Below, piece after piece: positions 44,842-53,335 of a stretch of 64,000 bases of DNA (the stretch's first letter is position 1; each line of letters begins with the position of its first letter). The notes beneath the pieces were generated by a model that did no database searches, had not been told where the DNA came from, and was given only the letters and a program-made list of their open reading frames with translations. The position numbers and the translations under genes were made by a program. Source of the DNA: UBA1756 sp045222555 (GTDB lineage: Bacteria > Bacteroidota > Bacteroidia > Bacteroidales > WCHB1-69); assembly GCA_045222555.1 (NCBI GenBank), contig JBGUYY010000072.1, forward strand, positions 62,001-126,000, in the 5' to 3' direction.

Positions 44842-46965
44842 TTAGTATTTCGGCTCTACGCCCATGTTGTAGAAGATGAACGAGAAGATGTCCACGGTTT
44901 CTTCGATGGTTTTGTCGAGGGGCTTGCCGCCGCCATGGCCGGCATTGCTCTCGATGCGGATGAGGTGCGGACGGTCGCCGATGTTGCTGTTCTGCAAGGC
45001 AGCCGCGTACTTGAAGGAGTGTGCCGGTACCACACGGTCGTCGTGATCGGCGGTGGTGACCAGGATGGCCGGATACTCCTTGCCGTTCTGTATGGAGTGA
45101 AGCGGCGAGTACTTGTAGAGGTACTCGAACATCTCCTTGCTGTCCTCGCTGGTGCCGTAGTCCACTGCCCAGTAACGGCCGATGGTAAACTTATGGTAGC
45201 GCAGCATGTCCATGACGCCCACCTGCGGGATGGCCACCGCAAAGAGGTCGGGGCGCTGGTTGATGACGGCGCCCACCAGCAGTCCGCCGTTGGAACCGCC
45301 CTGCAGGGCCAGTTTCTCCTTGCTGGTGTAGCCCTGTGCAATCAGGTGCTCTGCTGCGGCGATACAGTCGTCGAACACGTTCTGTTTCTGTAGTTTAGTA
45401 CCGGCTTCGTGCCATGCGCGGCCGTACTCGCCACCGCCGCGCAGGTTGGCCACTGCCAGCACGCCGCCCTGCTCCAGCCATGCGATGCGGGTGACGCTGA
45501 AGCCGGGTGTGAGCGAGATGTTGAACCCGCCGTAGCCGTACAACAGCGTCGGGTTGCTGCCGTCCATTTTGATGCCCTTTTTGTGGGTGATGAACATCGG
45601 GACTTTGGTGCCGTCTTTCGAGGTGTAGAACACCTGCTCAGTGACGTATTCGTCGGAGTTGAAGTTGATTTCGGATTTCTTGTAGAGGGTGGATTTGTTG
45701 CTGGCGATGTCGTAGCGGTAGATGGTGGCCGGGGTGATGTAGGAGGTGACGGTGTAGAAGGTCTCGGTATCGTCGGCCTCGCCCGCGAACCCGCTGATGG
45801 TGCCGATCACGTTATTGTCGAGGTTACCGATCAGCTTGCCGTTCTCGTCAAAAAGCTTCACGAGCGAGCGGGCGTCCTTGGTGTAGTTGGCGATGAGTCG
45901 GTGGCCGACGTGGCTCACGCCGGCGAGCACCTCTTTGGCGACGGGGATGACATCCTTCCAGTTGGCGGGTGCCGGGTTGTCCATCGGGATGCTGATGACC
46001 TTGTACTCCGGTGCGTCGTGGTTGGTCATCACGATGAGATTCCCATCCACTTCATCCACCACGGAATAGTCATCCTCAAAGGTGGTCACCACCTTCACAA
46101 ATTGTGTATTCTTTTTATCCAAGTCCTTAAAGTACAAACAATTGCCAGATGTTGACACGCTGCCGTAAATCACCAGATAGCGTTTGTTGACCACACTGGC
46201 CGAGAAGCTGAGGTCGGGGTTGGTGCGGTCTTCGTAGGCCAGCTGGTCGGCCTTCTGGTCGGTGCCGACCTTGTGGTAATAGAGTTTGCCGTTCTCGTTC
46301 ACGCCGGAGAGTTCGTTTTTGGGTTCGGGGAAGCGGCTGTAGAAGAAGCCGTCGTCCTTCCAGGCGATGCCGGAGAACTTCACCCACACAAGATGGTCGT
46401 TGAGCACCTCGCCCGTCGCGATGTTCTTGACGTAGATTTCCTGCCAGTCGCTGCCGTTGCGCGAGATGGCGTAGCCGAGGTAGTTGCCGTCGTCGGAGAT
46501 GTCGAGGGTGGAGAGGGCCACCGTGCCGTCGGTGGAGAGCTTGTTGGGGTCGAGCAGTTCCACCGCTTCGCCGTCGAGGGAGTTTTTATAGTAGAGAACG
46601 CTCTGGTTCTGCAGTCCGTTATTGCGGTAGAAGAAGTAGCGGTCGCCCTGTTTCCACGGGGCGCCCTCCTTCGGGTAGTTCATGATGTCCATCAGATGTT
46701 TTTTCATCTGTTCACGATAGGGGATTTGCGACAAAAACTTCTGAGTAACAGCGTTCTGTGCTTTCACCCAGTTGGCGGTTTCTTCTGAGTAGTCGTCTTC
46801 GAGCCAGCGGTAGGGGTCGGGAACGGCCGTGCCGAAATAGTGGTCCACGGTGTCGCATTTTTTGGTTTCCGGGTATTGCACCGGCTCAATCTTTTGTTTC
46901 TGATGGCAGGATGTTAGCATGATGGTTGCACTTAAGATGAGGAGGGTAAAATAGATTTTTTTCAT
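44842..46965 (-). CDS. Prolyl oligopeptidase family (S9A) lipoprotein
   Basis: 707-residue serine peptidase cutting after proline in short peptides, here with a lipoprotein signal (LTLLILSATIMLTSC type lipobox, Cys at about residue 20). The propeller domain starts FGTAVPDPYRWLEDDYSEET. The alpha/beta-hydrolase domain shows GYGGFNISLTPGFSVTRIAW, the nucleophile LALQGGSNGGLLVGAVINQR, the Asp in TTADHDDRVVPAHSFKYAAA and the His in SNAGHGGGKP. All three catalytic residues are present. It has a single-gene layout with its own promoter and converges with the BRO-N gene. Confidence 0.95.
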   Translation of the reverse strand: MKKIYFTLLILSATIMLTSCHQKQKIEPVQYPETKKCDTVDHYFGTAVPDPYRWLEDDYSEETANWVKAQNAVTQKFLSQIPYREQMKKHLMDIMNYPKEGAPWKQGDRYFFYRNNGLQNQSVLYYKNSLDGEAVELLDPNKLSTDGTVALSTLDISDDGNYLGYAISRNGSDWQEIYVKNIATGEVLNDHLVWVKFSGIAWKDDGFFYSRFPEPKNELSGVNENGKLYYHKVGTDQKADQLAYEDRTNPDLSFSASVVNKRYLVIYGSVSTSGNCLYFKDLDKKNTQFVKVVTTFEDDYSVVDEVDGNLIVMTNHDAPEYKVISIPMDNPAPANWKDVIPVAKEVLAGVSHVGHRLIANYTKDARSLVKLFDENGKLIGNLDNNVIGTISGFAGEADDTETFYTVTSYITPATIYRYDIASNKSTLYKKSEINFNSDEYVTEQVFYTSKDGTKVPMFITHKKGIKMDGSNPTLLYGYGGFNISLTPGFSVTRIAWLEQGGVLAVANLRGGGEYGRAWHEAGTKLQKQNVFDDCIAAAEHLIAQGYTSKEKLALQGGSNGGLLVGAVINQRPDLFAVAIPQVGVMDMLRYHKFTIGRYWAVDYGTSEDSKEMFEYLYKYSPLHSIQNGKEYPAILVTTADHDDRVVPAHSFKYAAALQNSNIGDRPHLIRIESNAGHGGGKPLDKTIEETVDIFSFIFYNMGVEPKY

Positions 46966-47010
46966 AGGGTCGGGATGTTTTGTGGTTTAAATGGTGGATA
47001 ATTACGGGTG

Positions 47011-47018
47011 CAAAAGTA
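47011..47018 (-). promoter_or_regulatory. Promoter -7 element of the prolyl oligopeptidase gene
   Basis: TACTTTTG on the minus strand, 45 bases before the start at 46965. Confidence 0.7.
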
Positions 47019-47036
47019 CGAAAAAAATGGATGGGT

Positions 47037-47576
47037 TCAAGGATGGTCCAGTCGCATTACCTTTACGGGGCGATCGGAGCCGAGCTGGAGGCGGCTGCAG
47101 TGGTTGATTTCGCCGGTGTCGCGGAAGCCGCATTTCTCCATTACGCGGCCGGAGGCGGGGTTGTCGGGGAAGTAGTCGCTCCAGATGGTGCGGAAGCCCT
47201 TTGTATTGAAGCAGTAGTCAATCAGCAGTTGCAGTGCCTCGGTACAGATGCCTTGGTTCCAGTAGGGTTTGGCGACCCAGTAGCCCGCCTCGACGTCGTT
47301 CACGCCGATGTCGATGTTGCTCTCGCCGTGGGCGTAGTAGCCGATGCAGCCGATGGGCTCGCCGTTCTCCTTCAGCTCGATAGCCCAGATGTGGTCGCTA
47401 TGGAAGAGGGTGCGGATGATTTCGCGGCTCTCCTCCACGCTTTTGTGGGGAGGCCAGCCCGCGCGGGGACCCACATCGGGGTCGGAAGCGTACCGGAAGA
47501 GCGTTTCGGCATCGTCGTCGCGCCAGGGACGCAGGGTAATTCGGTTGGTTTGTAGCATATTATAGTCTTTCATCAT
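47037..47576 (-). CDS. GNAT family N-acetyltransferase (RimJ/RimL-like)
   Basis: 179 residues of the RimJ/RimL/ribosomal-protein-type GNAT fold: TNRITLRPWRDDDAETLFRY, IWAIELKENGEPIGCIGYYA, VEAGYWVAKPYWNQGICTEA and CGFRDTGEI. The acetyl-CoA loop corresponds to the NQGICTEA stretch. The start could also be 47558, giving MLQTNRITL, which fits the family better. The substrate is unknown and may be an N-terminal amine of a protein or a small molecule. Confidence 0.88.
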   Translation of the reverse strand: MMKDYNMLQTNRITLRPWRDDDAETLFRYASDPDVGPRAGWPPHKSVEESREIIRTLFHSDHIWAIELKENGEPIGCIGYYAHGESNIDIGVNDVEAGYWVAKPYWNQGICTEALQLLIDYCFNTKGFRTIWSDYFPDNPASGRVMEKCGFRDTGEINHCSRLQLGSDRPVKVMRLDHP

Positions 47577-47582
47577 TTGGCT

Positions 47583-47632
47583 CCGCAGACTTTTTTCTGC
47601 GAGTATCAGCGAGATTGGCGGGAGAATACACT
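47583..47632. repeat. ATCAGCGAG/CGGGAGA repeat, copy 1
   Basis: GCAGACTTTTTTCTGCGAG followed by ATCAGCGAGATTGGCGGGAG. A diverged relative, AATCAGCGAGTTCGTCGGGA, occurs at 48314-48337. I recall this as a common dispersed element of Bacteroidales; origin not checked. Confidence 0.45.
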
Positions 47633-47640
47633 ATTCTCGG

Positions 47641-48192
47641 TTATTCTTTCTTTTCGGAATCACGCCGTTCAATGGATTCGTTACGCCATACGAGCCATTC
47701 TGGATACCACTTGGGGGCAATCGTTCGTAGCAATTTCTGGAATTTTTCTGGATGTTTTTCCTCCACAGATATTCCAACAGTCCATACTTCTTCTGCAATC
47801 CACCCGTCACACCAGTTGAACCATTCTACATAACGTTCCATCATATCCAATGTGTCGGCTATCGCATATTTCCATACAGATTCAAATATATTTTTCTCGG
47901 ACATCACCACATCATTTCCTTTTTTTTCACAGGCATACTCTTCCAAAATAGCAAAAATCAAAAATTCATCCCTGTTCTGAGGCATAAGGCTTTGTAAATG
48001 GTTCACAGAAATATCCTGTCCTGCCATCAAACTGTCTTGAATTGAAAGAATTTGCAGAAAATAATCAGGATTCGCATCAATTCTTTCTCGATTAGAATCA
48101 GAAAGGGCATAAATGGGTTCCCTTATTGCAGGCTGCGCCACGCTTACTATAGAAGCAAACAGCAAAGAACTAATTATCAATATCTTTTTCAT
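47641..48192 (-). CDS. Exported protein of unknown function
   Basis: 183 residues with a signal peptide (MKKILIISSLLFASIVSVAQ). The rest is acidic and tryptophan-rich (WFNWCDGWIAEEVWTVGISV, RTIAPKWYPEWLVWRNES) without a recognised domain. Its last codons are encoded close to the dispersed repeat. It is a single gene with its own promoter. Confidence 0.6.
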   Translation of the reverse strand: MKKILIISSLLFASIVSVAQPAIREPIYALSDSNRERIDANPDYFLQILSIQDSLMAGQDISVNHLQSLMPQNRDEFLIFAILEEYACEKKGNDVVMSEKNIFESVWKYAIADTLDMMERYVEWFNWCDGWIAEEVWTVGISVEEKHPEKFQKLLRTIAPKWYPEWLVWRNESIERRDSEKKE

Positions 48193-48243
48193 GTTGTTGA
48201 TAATAAATTAATTAATATATATTGCAATCCAAAAAACTTGCCG

Positions 48244-48251
48244 CAAAGGTA
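48244..48251 (-). promoter_or_regulatory. Promoter -7 element of the gene at 47641-48192
   Basis: TACCTTTG on the minus strand, about 52 bases before the start codon. Confidence 0.65.
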
Positions 48252-48313
48252 CAACATTTAAACTATTTTCGGGACTGGTACGAGAAAACTTTTCCTGAAG
48301 AGTTTCTTCTTGA

Positions 48314-48337
48314 CAATCAGCGAGTTCGTCGGGAGAA
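48314..48337. repeat. ATCAGCGAG/CGGGAGA repeat, copy 2
   Basis: AATCAGCGAGTTCGTCGGGA shares its core with the copy at 47583-47632. The two copies flank the exported-protein gene at 47641-48192. Confidence 0.35.
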
Positions 48338-48338
48338 T

Positions 48339-48818
48339 TCAAAACCTCCTTGTCCGGCGGCAGTAGGCCTCGTACTCCTCGCCGAAGTCGCGGCGGAGGC
48401 GGCGCTCCTCGCTGATGACCTGCGTCAACATGATGGCGAAGAAGAGCACCCACACGAGTGCGGCCTGCCAGGTCCACAGCCACACGACGGCGCCGGCGAG
48501 GTAGGTGAGTGTGCCGGTGAGCATGGGGTTGCGGTTGAGACGGTAGGGACCGTCGGTCATCAGGTGCTGCGTGCGGGGTGCCACCTCGTGCCCGAAAGCG
48601 TCCATCGGGTTGCCCTTGCCGCGCCGTTTCATATAGACGATGGTCCACACGCTCAGCGACAGTCCGCCCAGCATCAGCACGCCGGTGATGGAGGCCCTCA
48701 CGGCACCGATGTGCTCCAGTTTCGGCATCCCGGATGCCAGCCACATCACGGTCGGCATCAACGCCACAAAGAGCACGCCGCCCAGTACATAACCGATAAT
48801 TTCACGCAATAGTTTCAT
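48339..48818 (-). CDS. Isoprenylcysteine/phospholipid methyltransferase-like membrane protein
   Basis: 159-residue membrane protein with four predicted membrane segments and the ICMT/PEMT signature near the C-terminus: GPYRLNRNPMLTGTLTYLAG followed later by EERRLRRDFGEEYEAYCRRT. These proteins methylate isoprenylcysteine in eukaryotes, or phospholipids, but bacterial homologues mostly have unknown substrates. It precedes the thioesterase-like gene in the opposite gene order of transcription (that gene is upstream by 33 bases), so the two may share a transcript. Confidence 0.83.
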   Translation of the reverse strand: MKLLREIIGYVLGGVLFVALMPTVMWLASGMPKLEHIGAVRASITGVLMLGGLSLSVWTIVYMKRRGKGNPMDAFGHEVAPRTQHLMTDGPYRLNRNPMLTGTLTYLAGAVVWLWTWQAALVWVLFFAIMLTQVISEERRLRRDFGEEYEAYCRRTRRF

Positions 48819-48851
48819 GGTTCAAAAAATGTTATCCACTGGATTCCTATA

Positions 48852-49232
48852 TTACAACTTCGCCATAAACTTCGCGCTCTCCACCACGAACCGCTCGTGG
48901 ATGCCCTCGCCGATGAGGGTGTCGCCCTCGAAGCACTTCACGGCGAACACCAGGCGGCGGCGGTCCACCTCCACCAGTTCGGCGTCGCACCGGATGGTGG
49001 CGCCCACGGGACTGGCTTTCAAGTGCTTGATATTGACGGCGATGCCGACGGTGGTGTTGCCCTCACCAACCTTGTCGCACACGGCCATCAGGCAGGTTTT
49101 CTCCATCAGGGCAATCATGGCGGGGGTGGCAAACACCTCCAGTGCGCCAGAGCCATAGACTGCGGCGGTATCCTTGTGCTCCACCACCAGCTGCTCGCTG
49201 TGACGGAGTCCTTTCAAAGTGTTGTATTCCAT
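48852..49232 (-). CDS. FlK/PaaI-like hotdog thioesterase
   Basis: 126-residue hotdog-fold protein. The helix block VFATPAMIALMEKTCLMAV and the strand block GNTTVGIAVNIKHLKASPVG, followed by RRLVFAVKCFEGDTLIGEGI, match fluoroacetyl-CoA-type and PaaI-like thioesterases. It probably hydrolyses an acyl-CoA and the physiological substrate is unknown. Confidence 0.85.
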   Translation of the reverse strand: MEYNTLKGLRHSEQLVVEHKDTAAVYGSGALEVFATPAMIALMEKTCLMAVCDKVGEGNTTVGIAVNIKHLKASPVGATIRCDAELVEVDRRRLVFAVKCFEGDTLIGEGIHERFVVESAKFMAKL

Positions 49233-49257
49233 TGTTTTTGATCGTTAATATTCAAAT

Positions 49258-49482
49258 TTACTCCTCAGATTTGTCTTTTTTATTCGATTTTTTGATTTGT
49301 TCAATCCCTTCGTCAAAGAACCAAAACAAAATGGTAATGATTACGCTGCCGACCAGTCCCCCAATGATGGCCCTGCGCAAACTGAGTCCCGAGATTAACC
49401 AATCTGCCAGAAAGTATGCCACAGCAAGGACGACAAACATGATGAGATAAACCACCCAACTTTTTTTCTTGAAAATTTTCAT
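49258..49482 (-). CDS. Small two-segment membrane protein
   Basis: 74 residues from the ATG at 49482, which lies 21 bases after a promoter element; the open frame extends further upstream but would begin before the transcription start. Two membrane segments (VVYLIMFVVLAVAYFLADWL and AIIGGLVGSVIITILFWFFD) end in a charged tail (IEQIKKSNKKDKSEE). Function is unknown. Confidence 0.65.
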   Translation of the reverse strand: MKIFKKKSWVVYLIMFVVLAVAYFLADWLISGLSLRRAIIGGLVGSVIITILFWFFDEGIEQIKKSNKKDKSEE

Positions 49483-49502
49483 GACTGTTTTTTTTAGGGT
49501 GG

Positions 49503-49510
49503 CAAAAATA
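49503..49510 (-). promoter_or_regulatory. Promoter -7 element of the small membrane protein gene
   Basis: TATTTTTG on the minus strand, 20 bases before the ATG at 49482. Confidence 0.7.
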
Positions 49511-49597
49511 CTATAATTTCGGGAAATGCAAAAAGCAAATGATGGAGCGGTGCAAATTTTTTTTGAAGAAACCAATCATAATTCAAAATATTATTTG

Positions 49598-49605
49598 TAA
49601 TTTTG
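49598..49605 (+). promoter_or_regulatory. Promoter -7 element of the AAA ATPase gene
   Basis: TAATTTTG followed by GCAG, 30 bases before the ATG at 49636. Confidence 0.7.
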
Positions 49606-49635
49606 CAGCATAATTTCAAAGTGTTAATTTGAAAA

Positions 49636-50961
49636 ATGATAAACAAAACAGTTCTAAAACAGATATTGATATCCAATCAAAAGGATGTGGAGAATTATCA
49701 GGTAGTGCCTCGTGAATTACCTTCCGATGACTTCGAAAGGCGTGTGTTTATCGGTGTTCGAAGGGCAGGAAAATCATTCATGCTTTATCAGAAGATGCAG
49801 CAGATGCTTGCAGAAGGCCGCGGTTGGGATGGAATGCTCTATCTTAATTTTGAGGATGACCGTCTGGCTGGTTTCACTGCTGAGGACTTTGAGTTGATTC
49901 TGGAGTGTCATGCCGAGATGTACGACCAGCGTCCCATGCTTTTCCTTGACGAGGTGCAGAATATCGACGGCTGGGAGAGGTTTGTGCGTCGTATGGCAGA
50001 TGCAAAGTATCGGGTCTGGATTACCGGTAGCAACGCCAAAATGCTATCGACAGAGATGATGACCACCCTCGGAGGCCGTTACCTTACCACAGAAGTCTAT
50101 CCATATAGCTTTCAGGAGTTCCTTAATGTCAGGAATGTGCCCTACAACGAACATGCCCTGTTGGACACCGAATCACGTGCCAAGATGTTGCGCCAATGGA
50201 ATGAATACTTGCATTGGGGTGGTCTGCCTGAATCTGTTTGTCTCAGTGTGAAGCGTGACTATCTGACCAGCACCCTACAAAAAATTTATTTGGGAGATAT
50301 TGCCAGCCGCAATAAAATCTCCAATGTCAATCTCCTGCGTCTGCTGCTTAAAAAATTGGCCGAGAGCGTCAGGCAGCCCGTTTCATACAACCGGCTCTCC
50401 AACATTCTGTCGTCAGTGAGCGGAAAGATAACCATGCCCACCGTCAGCAAATACATCGAGTATAGCGAAGACGCGTGGCTGCTCCTGCGTTTGCGCAATG
50501 TGTCTGCCGCCTTTGCCGACAAGGAGACTTTGTGCAAATACTACTTTGTTGACAATGGCGTACTCAACCTTTTCCTGCTTGATGGCGACACTGCACTCTT
50601 GGAAAACCTCACCGCCCTGACCCTTTTCCGCAAGTATGGCCATGACAAAGATAACGAGCGTGTGTTCTTCTATAACGACAAGGTTGAGGTGGATTTCTAT
50701 GTCCCAGAGGTCAAGCTGGCTGTACAGGCATCCTACAGTATCACTCAAGCAAAGTCCACCTTCGACCGGGAGCTGGAGGCCCTGAAAAAGCTGCCAAAGG
50801 TTTTGCCTTGCGACCGTCGCGTCATTCTGACCTACGATGAATCTGACACCATCACCGATGGGTTTGGTACCATTGAGGTTATGCCACTTTGGAAGTGGAT
50901 TTTCTCATTCAGTGAAAATACAACTTTTTCCAGTAAAAATGCGGAGAATAGAAACTTTTAA
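49636..50961 (+). CDS. AAA_14/DUF4143 family ATPase
   Basis: 441 residues of the widespread AAA_14 plus DUF4143 family. Walker A is FIGVRRAGKSFMLYQKM (about residues 38-54), Walker B is PMLFLDEVQNIDGWERFV, and VWITGSNAKMLSTE is the sensor region. The C-terminal half has the DUF4143 part (YYFVDNGVLNLFLLDGD, VFFYNDKVEVDFYVPE), which resembles a restriction-endonuclease-like fold. These proteins are often linked to mobility or defence but their role is unknown. Its stop codon overlaps that of the convergent gene by 4 bases. Confidence 0.88.
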   Translation: MINKTVLKQILISNQKDVENYQVVPRELPSDDFERRVFIGVRRAGKSFMLYQKMQQMLAEGRGWDGMLYLNFEDDRLAGFTAEDFELILECHAEMYDQRPMLFLDEVQNIDGWERFVRRMADAKYRVWITGSNAKMLSTEMMTTLGGRYLTTEVYPYSFQEFLNVRNVPYNEHALLDTESRAKMLRQWNEYLHWGGLPESVCLSVKRDYLTSTLQKIYLGDIASRNKISNVNLLRLLLKKLAESVRQPVSYNRLSNILSSVSGKITMPTVSKYIEYSEDAWLLLRLRNVSAAFADKETLCKYYFVDNGVLNLFLLDGDTALLENLTALTLFRKYGHDKDNERVFFYNDKVEVDFYVPEVKLAVQASYSITQAKSTFDRELEALKKLPKVLPCDRRVILTYDESDTITDGFGTIEVMPLWKWIFSFSENTTFSSKNAENRNF

Positions 50962-51563
50962 AAATAGACAGGCCTGCCTTCATCGGTATAGTTAGAGGGG
51001 AACCATCCTCGCGTGATTTTCTTGTAAAATCTTCTGAATGCTCTTCGGCTGTTGCCATATTTGTTTCCGTCGTAACGACTCAAACGTTTCCAAGGGGGTT
51101 GTAGAATATAGTTGATGTAATAGCTCTTTTTGTTGATATCGTTGATATTCACGAATTCGACACCATAAAAACCGCCCCATCTGAGGGTGTCACGGTAAGA
51201 ATGATCTTTCCATCGATTCCAGCCTATCGCCTCCCGATATTGGAATTCAAGATATACATTGGCAGAATCAGGGATGATGGAGCAAAGGTCTGGACATTTA
51301 TCCGACCACCAAACAGAACCGTATGAGTACCTTTTGAAATTATAATAGAAATCATAAGTGATAGTGTCTTTGTAAACCGCCGGATCAAACGAGATAAGCG
51401 TCCTCACCGAGAGGGGGAGTTTGCTGTTAATCATAATGATATAATCTGGCGGGCCGCACTGGAAACTATCGTCAAGCACCGCTGTTTTTACCGAGTCGTT
51501 TTGCGCTTTCAAAGCAAAAACGTTGAAGCAGATGAATAAGAGCAGAATAATTTTCCTTTTCAT
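50958..51563 (-). CDS. Exported protein of unknown function
   Basis: 201 residues from the ATG at 51563, which gives a signal peptide (KIILLLFICFNVFALKAQ) and follows a promoter. The mature part has no recognised domain. It is aromatic and basic toward the end (YYINYILQPPWKRLSRYDGN, RRAFRRFYKKITRGWFP). A longer frame from 51611 would start upstream of the promoter. Confidence 0.6.
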   Translation of the reverse strand: MKRKIILLLFICFNVFALKAQNDSVKTAVLDDSFQCGPPDYIIMINSKLPLSVRTLISFDPAVYKDTITYDFYYNFKRYSYGSVWWSDKCPDLCSIIPDSANVYLEFQYREAIGWNRWKDHSYRDTLRWGGFYGVEFVNINDINKKSYYINYILQPPWKRLSRYDGNKYGNSRRAFRRFYKKITRGWFPSNYTDEGRPVYF

Positions 51564-51584
51564 TTTCTGTGTATTAAGGATTGG

Positions 51585-51592
51585 CAAAAATA
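51585..51592 (-). promoter_or_regulatory. Promoter -7 element of the gene at 50958-51563
   Basis: TATTTTTG on the minus strand, 21 bases before the start codon. Confidence 0.7.
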
Positions 51593-51699
51593 CTAAATTT
51601 TGAATAATCACATAATAATTTCGTTACAAGATTCGCTATATATACAACTAATATCATTTTATCATTAATTGATGATTTTAATAAATAAATGATAAAATA

Positions 51700-51798
51700 A
51701 TGTTGATTATTTGTTTGCTAGCCCTTGCCGAAAAGTTCGGCTTGCCGGTCCGCACAGCCGAGGAAGTGTATGAAGAAATCCAACAGACGGTGGGGTGA
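51700..51798 (+). pseudogene. Possible C-terminal gene remnant
   Basis: A 32-residue frame ends LAEKFGLPVRTAEEVYEEIQ plus QTVG and TGA. Its base composition is coding-like in an otherwise AT-rich gap, and it looks like the tail of a larger protein that is gone. The family is not recognised. Confidence 0.3.
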
Positions 51799-51821
51799 GA
51801 GTTGTCAGTTATTCCGTTTTT

Positions 51822-53090
51822 TCAAATTCTTATCTGCTTCGGAAAAGCTTCTTCCCTCATGATTCCCCACATTTTGTCGATATAGGAAAGGGTGTAAAAC
51901 TGCTCGTAATAATGGTAGTAAAACGCGCCTTTCATCGTCATGGAGTAGATGCCGTTATCTTTCGTGAGGAGTCCGAGTTTCTGTGCCAATCCGAACTCAA
52001 AGCCATACTTTTTCCCAAGCGGAACGCCAAAGAAATGTTCAAAATCTCGTTCATCCAATTGCATGCTGTAGAGGGTCCAGAAAAGGTAATACACCATCCG
52101 TTGCCTTTCGGTGAACCTGATGGTCAATGAGGTGGGCAATTCGTCACTATCCAATCTCTTGCAGTATTCATCCACTGAAAAAGAGTTGATTTTGAATTGC
52201 TTTTTGAGCAGAGATGTGGCGGAACATCCAAATCCGAGGAAGTTGTCGCGTGTCATGGAAGAGTATTGGGCTTCTTTTTGATTCGAGAAAGTCCAAATGG
52301 AACTGCGATAATAGCCTTTCTGATTGAAGTAGTTCGTGATTTGGTCCAACAGTTCCCTTTTTTGTTTCTTAGGCATGGACTTCACCTCGCTTTGGGTAAA
52401 AGAGAAGTCGATGAACGGATAAATCGCCACATGGTTGGCGCCGCTCGCAAAAGCGGTGTCCACATCTGATTTGATGTCTTCGTATGTCTGGTCGGGGAGG
52501 GCGAAAATAAAATCCATGGAAACCGTTTCAAATTCCACGGTAGCCAAGGCATCTTTCAGTTGCAAGGCATCCACTTTCTTTCGAGCTAACAGCGTTTCAT
52601 ATTTTTCCAAAAACGACTGAACGCCAATGCTGATTTTGGTAACGCCTGCATTTTTCAGCCTTTTGAGCGTCTCGACATTCACATTGTCGGGATGCAATTC
52701 CACGCCAATCCCTTCTGTGATGATAAAATGCTCCTGAATCGCTGCAATGATTTCTTCAATCCTATCCGCGATTAAAGCGGGTGTCCCTCCGCCGAAATAC
52801 AAGCTGGTTGTTTCTTTTTTGCATTCATATTGTCCGCCAACTTTATGGATTTCCTTGATCAGTGCGTCAATATACCGGTCACATTGTTCTTTTCGGTAAA
52901 CCGTTTTACAATAGGGACAAAAAGTGCAGATGCTTTTACAAAAGGGAATATGGATGTAAAGTCCTAAGTTCTCGCACTCTTCAAAGGGCAAAAAATTGTC
53001 ATATTCGTTTTGAAACGAAAAGGGTTTGAAGGATCGTGTGAGCCACGCTCTGGTAATCGTTGTAGTGAAACTCATATCACGTATTCCCAT
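51822..53090 (-). CDS. HemN-like radical SAM enzyme
   Basis: About 422 residues of the coproporphyrinogen-dehydrogenase-like (HemN/HemW) radical SAM family. The iron-sulfur motif is LYIHIPFCKSICTFCPYCKT, followed by TTSLYFGGGTPALIADRIEE, the ELHPDNVNVETLKRLKNAGV strand, ISIGVQSF, and SMDFIFALPDQTYEDI. The C-terminal HemN domain is present (FSVDEYCKRLDSDELPTSLT). It is a stand-alone gene without other haem genes nearby, so the substrate (haem pathway or haem degradation) is open. Starts at 53093 or 53075 are also possible; upstream 53114 precedes the promoter. Confidence 0.88.
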   Translation of the reverse strand: MGIRDMSFTTTITRAWLTRSFKPFSFQNEYDNFLPFEECENLGLYIHIPFCKSICTFCPYCKTVYRKEQCDRYIDALIKEIHKVGGQYECKKETTSLYFGGGTPALIADRIEEIIAAIQEHFIITEGIGVELHPDNVNVETLKRLKNAGVTKISIGVQSFLEKYETLLARKKVDALQLKDALATVEFETVSMDFIFALPDQTYEDIKSDVDTAFASGANHVAIYPFIDFSFTQSEVKSMPKKQKRELLDQITNYFNQKGYYRSSIWTFSNQKEAQYSSMTRDNFLGFGCSATSLLKKQFKINSFSVDEYCKRLDSDELPTSLTIRFTERQRMVYYLFWTLYSMQLDERDFEHFFGVPLGKKYGFEFGLAQKLGLLTKDNGIYSMTMKGAFYYHYYEQFYTLSYIDKMWGIMREEAFPKQIRI

Positions 53091-53103
53091 CATTTTTAGA
53101 GTG

Positions 53104-53111
53104 CAAAGATA
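53104..53111 (-). promoter_or_regulatory. Promoter -7 element of the HemN-like gene
   Basis: TATCTTTG on the minus strand. It overlaps the would-be upstream start codon at 53114 and so rules it out. Confidence 0.7.
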
Positions 53112-53216
53112 CACTTTTTCTCCGCATCACGAATCTGCGTTGTTGAAACCCTATCAAGATTTTGCGATAGTTGCCCGAATTTGTATGCTCCCCACTTGTC
53201 CCATAAAATCCCCCCC

Positions 53217-53240
53217 CCCGAAAATCAGATGGCACACGGC
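53217..53240. repeat. Short direct repeat, copy 1
   Basis: CCCGAAAATCAGATGGCACA plus CGG, directly after a run of C. A near copy with one change in the first half lies at 54193-54216. The surrounding 245 bases between two leftward genes hold no other feature. Confidence 0.5.
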
Positions 53241-53335
53241 ATGCGTCTTCGCTGTAGAAGAAGGTGAAACAAAGTTTTTTTTCAATTTGAATTTTGTGGT
53301 GTGCAGCGTGATGAAGAGATGCTACAACGATAGGG

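Noticed and set aside
51700..51798. A 32-residue frame with coding-like composition
   Set aside because: Kept only as a low-confidence remnant. No family is recognisable and no promoter or ribosome-binding site was convincing.
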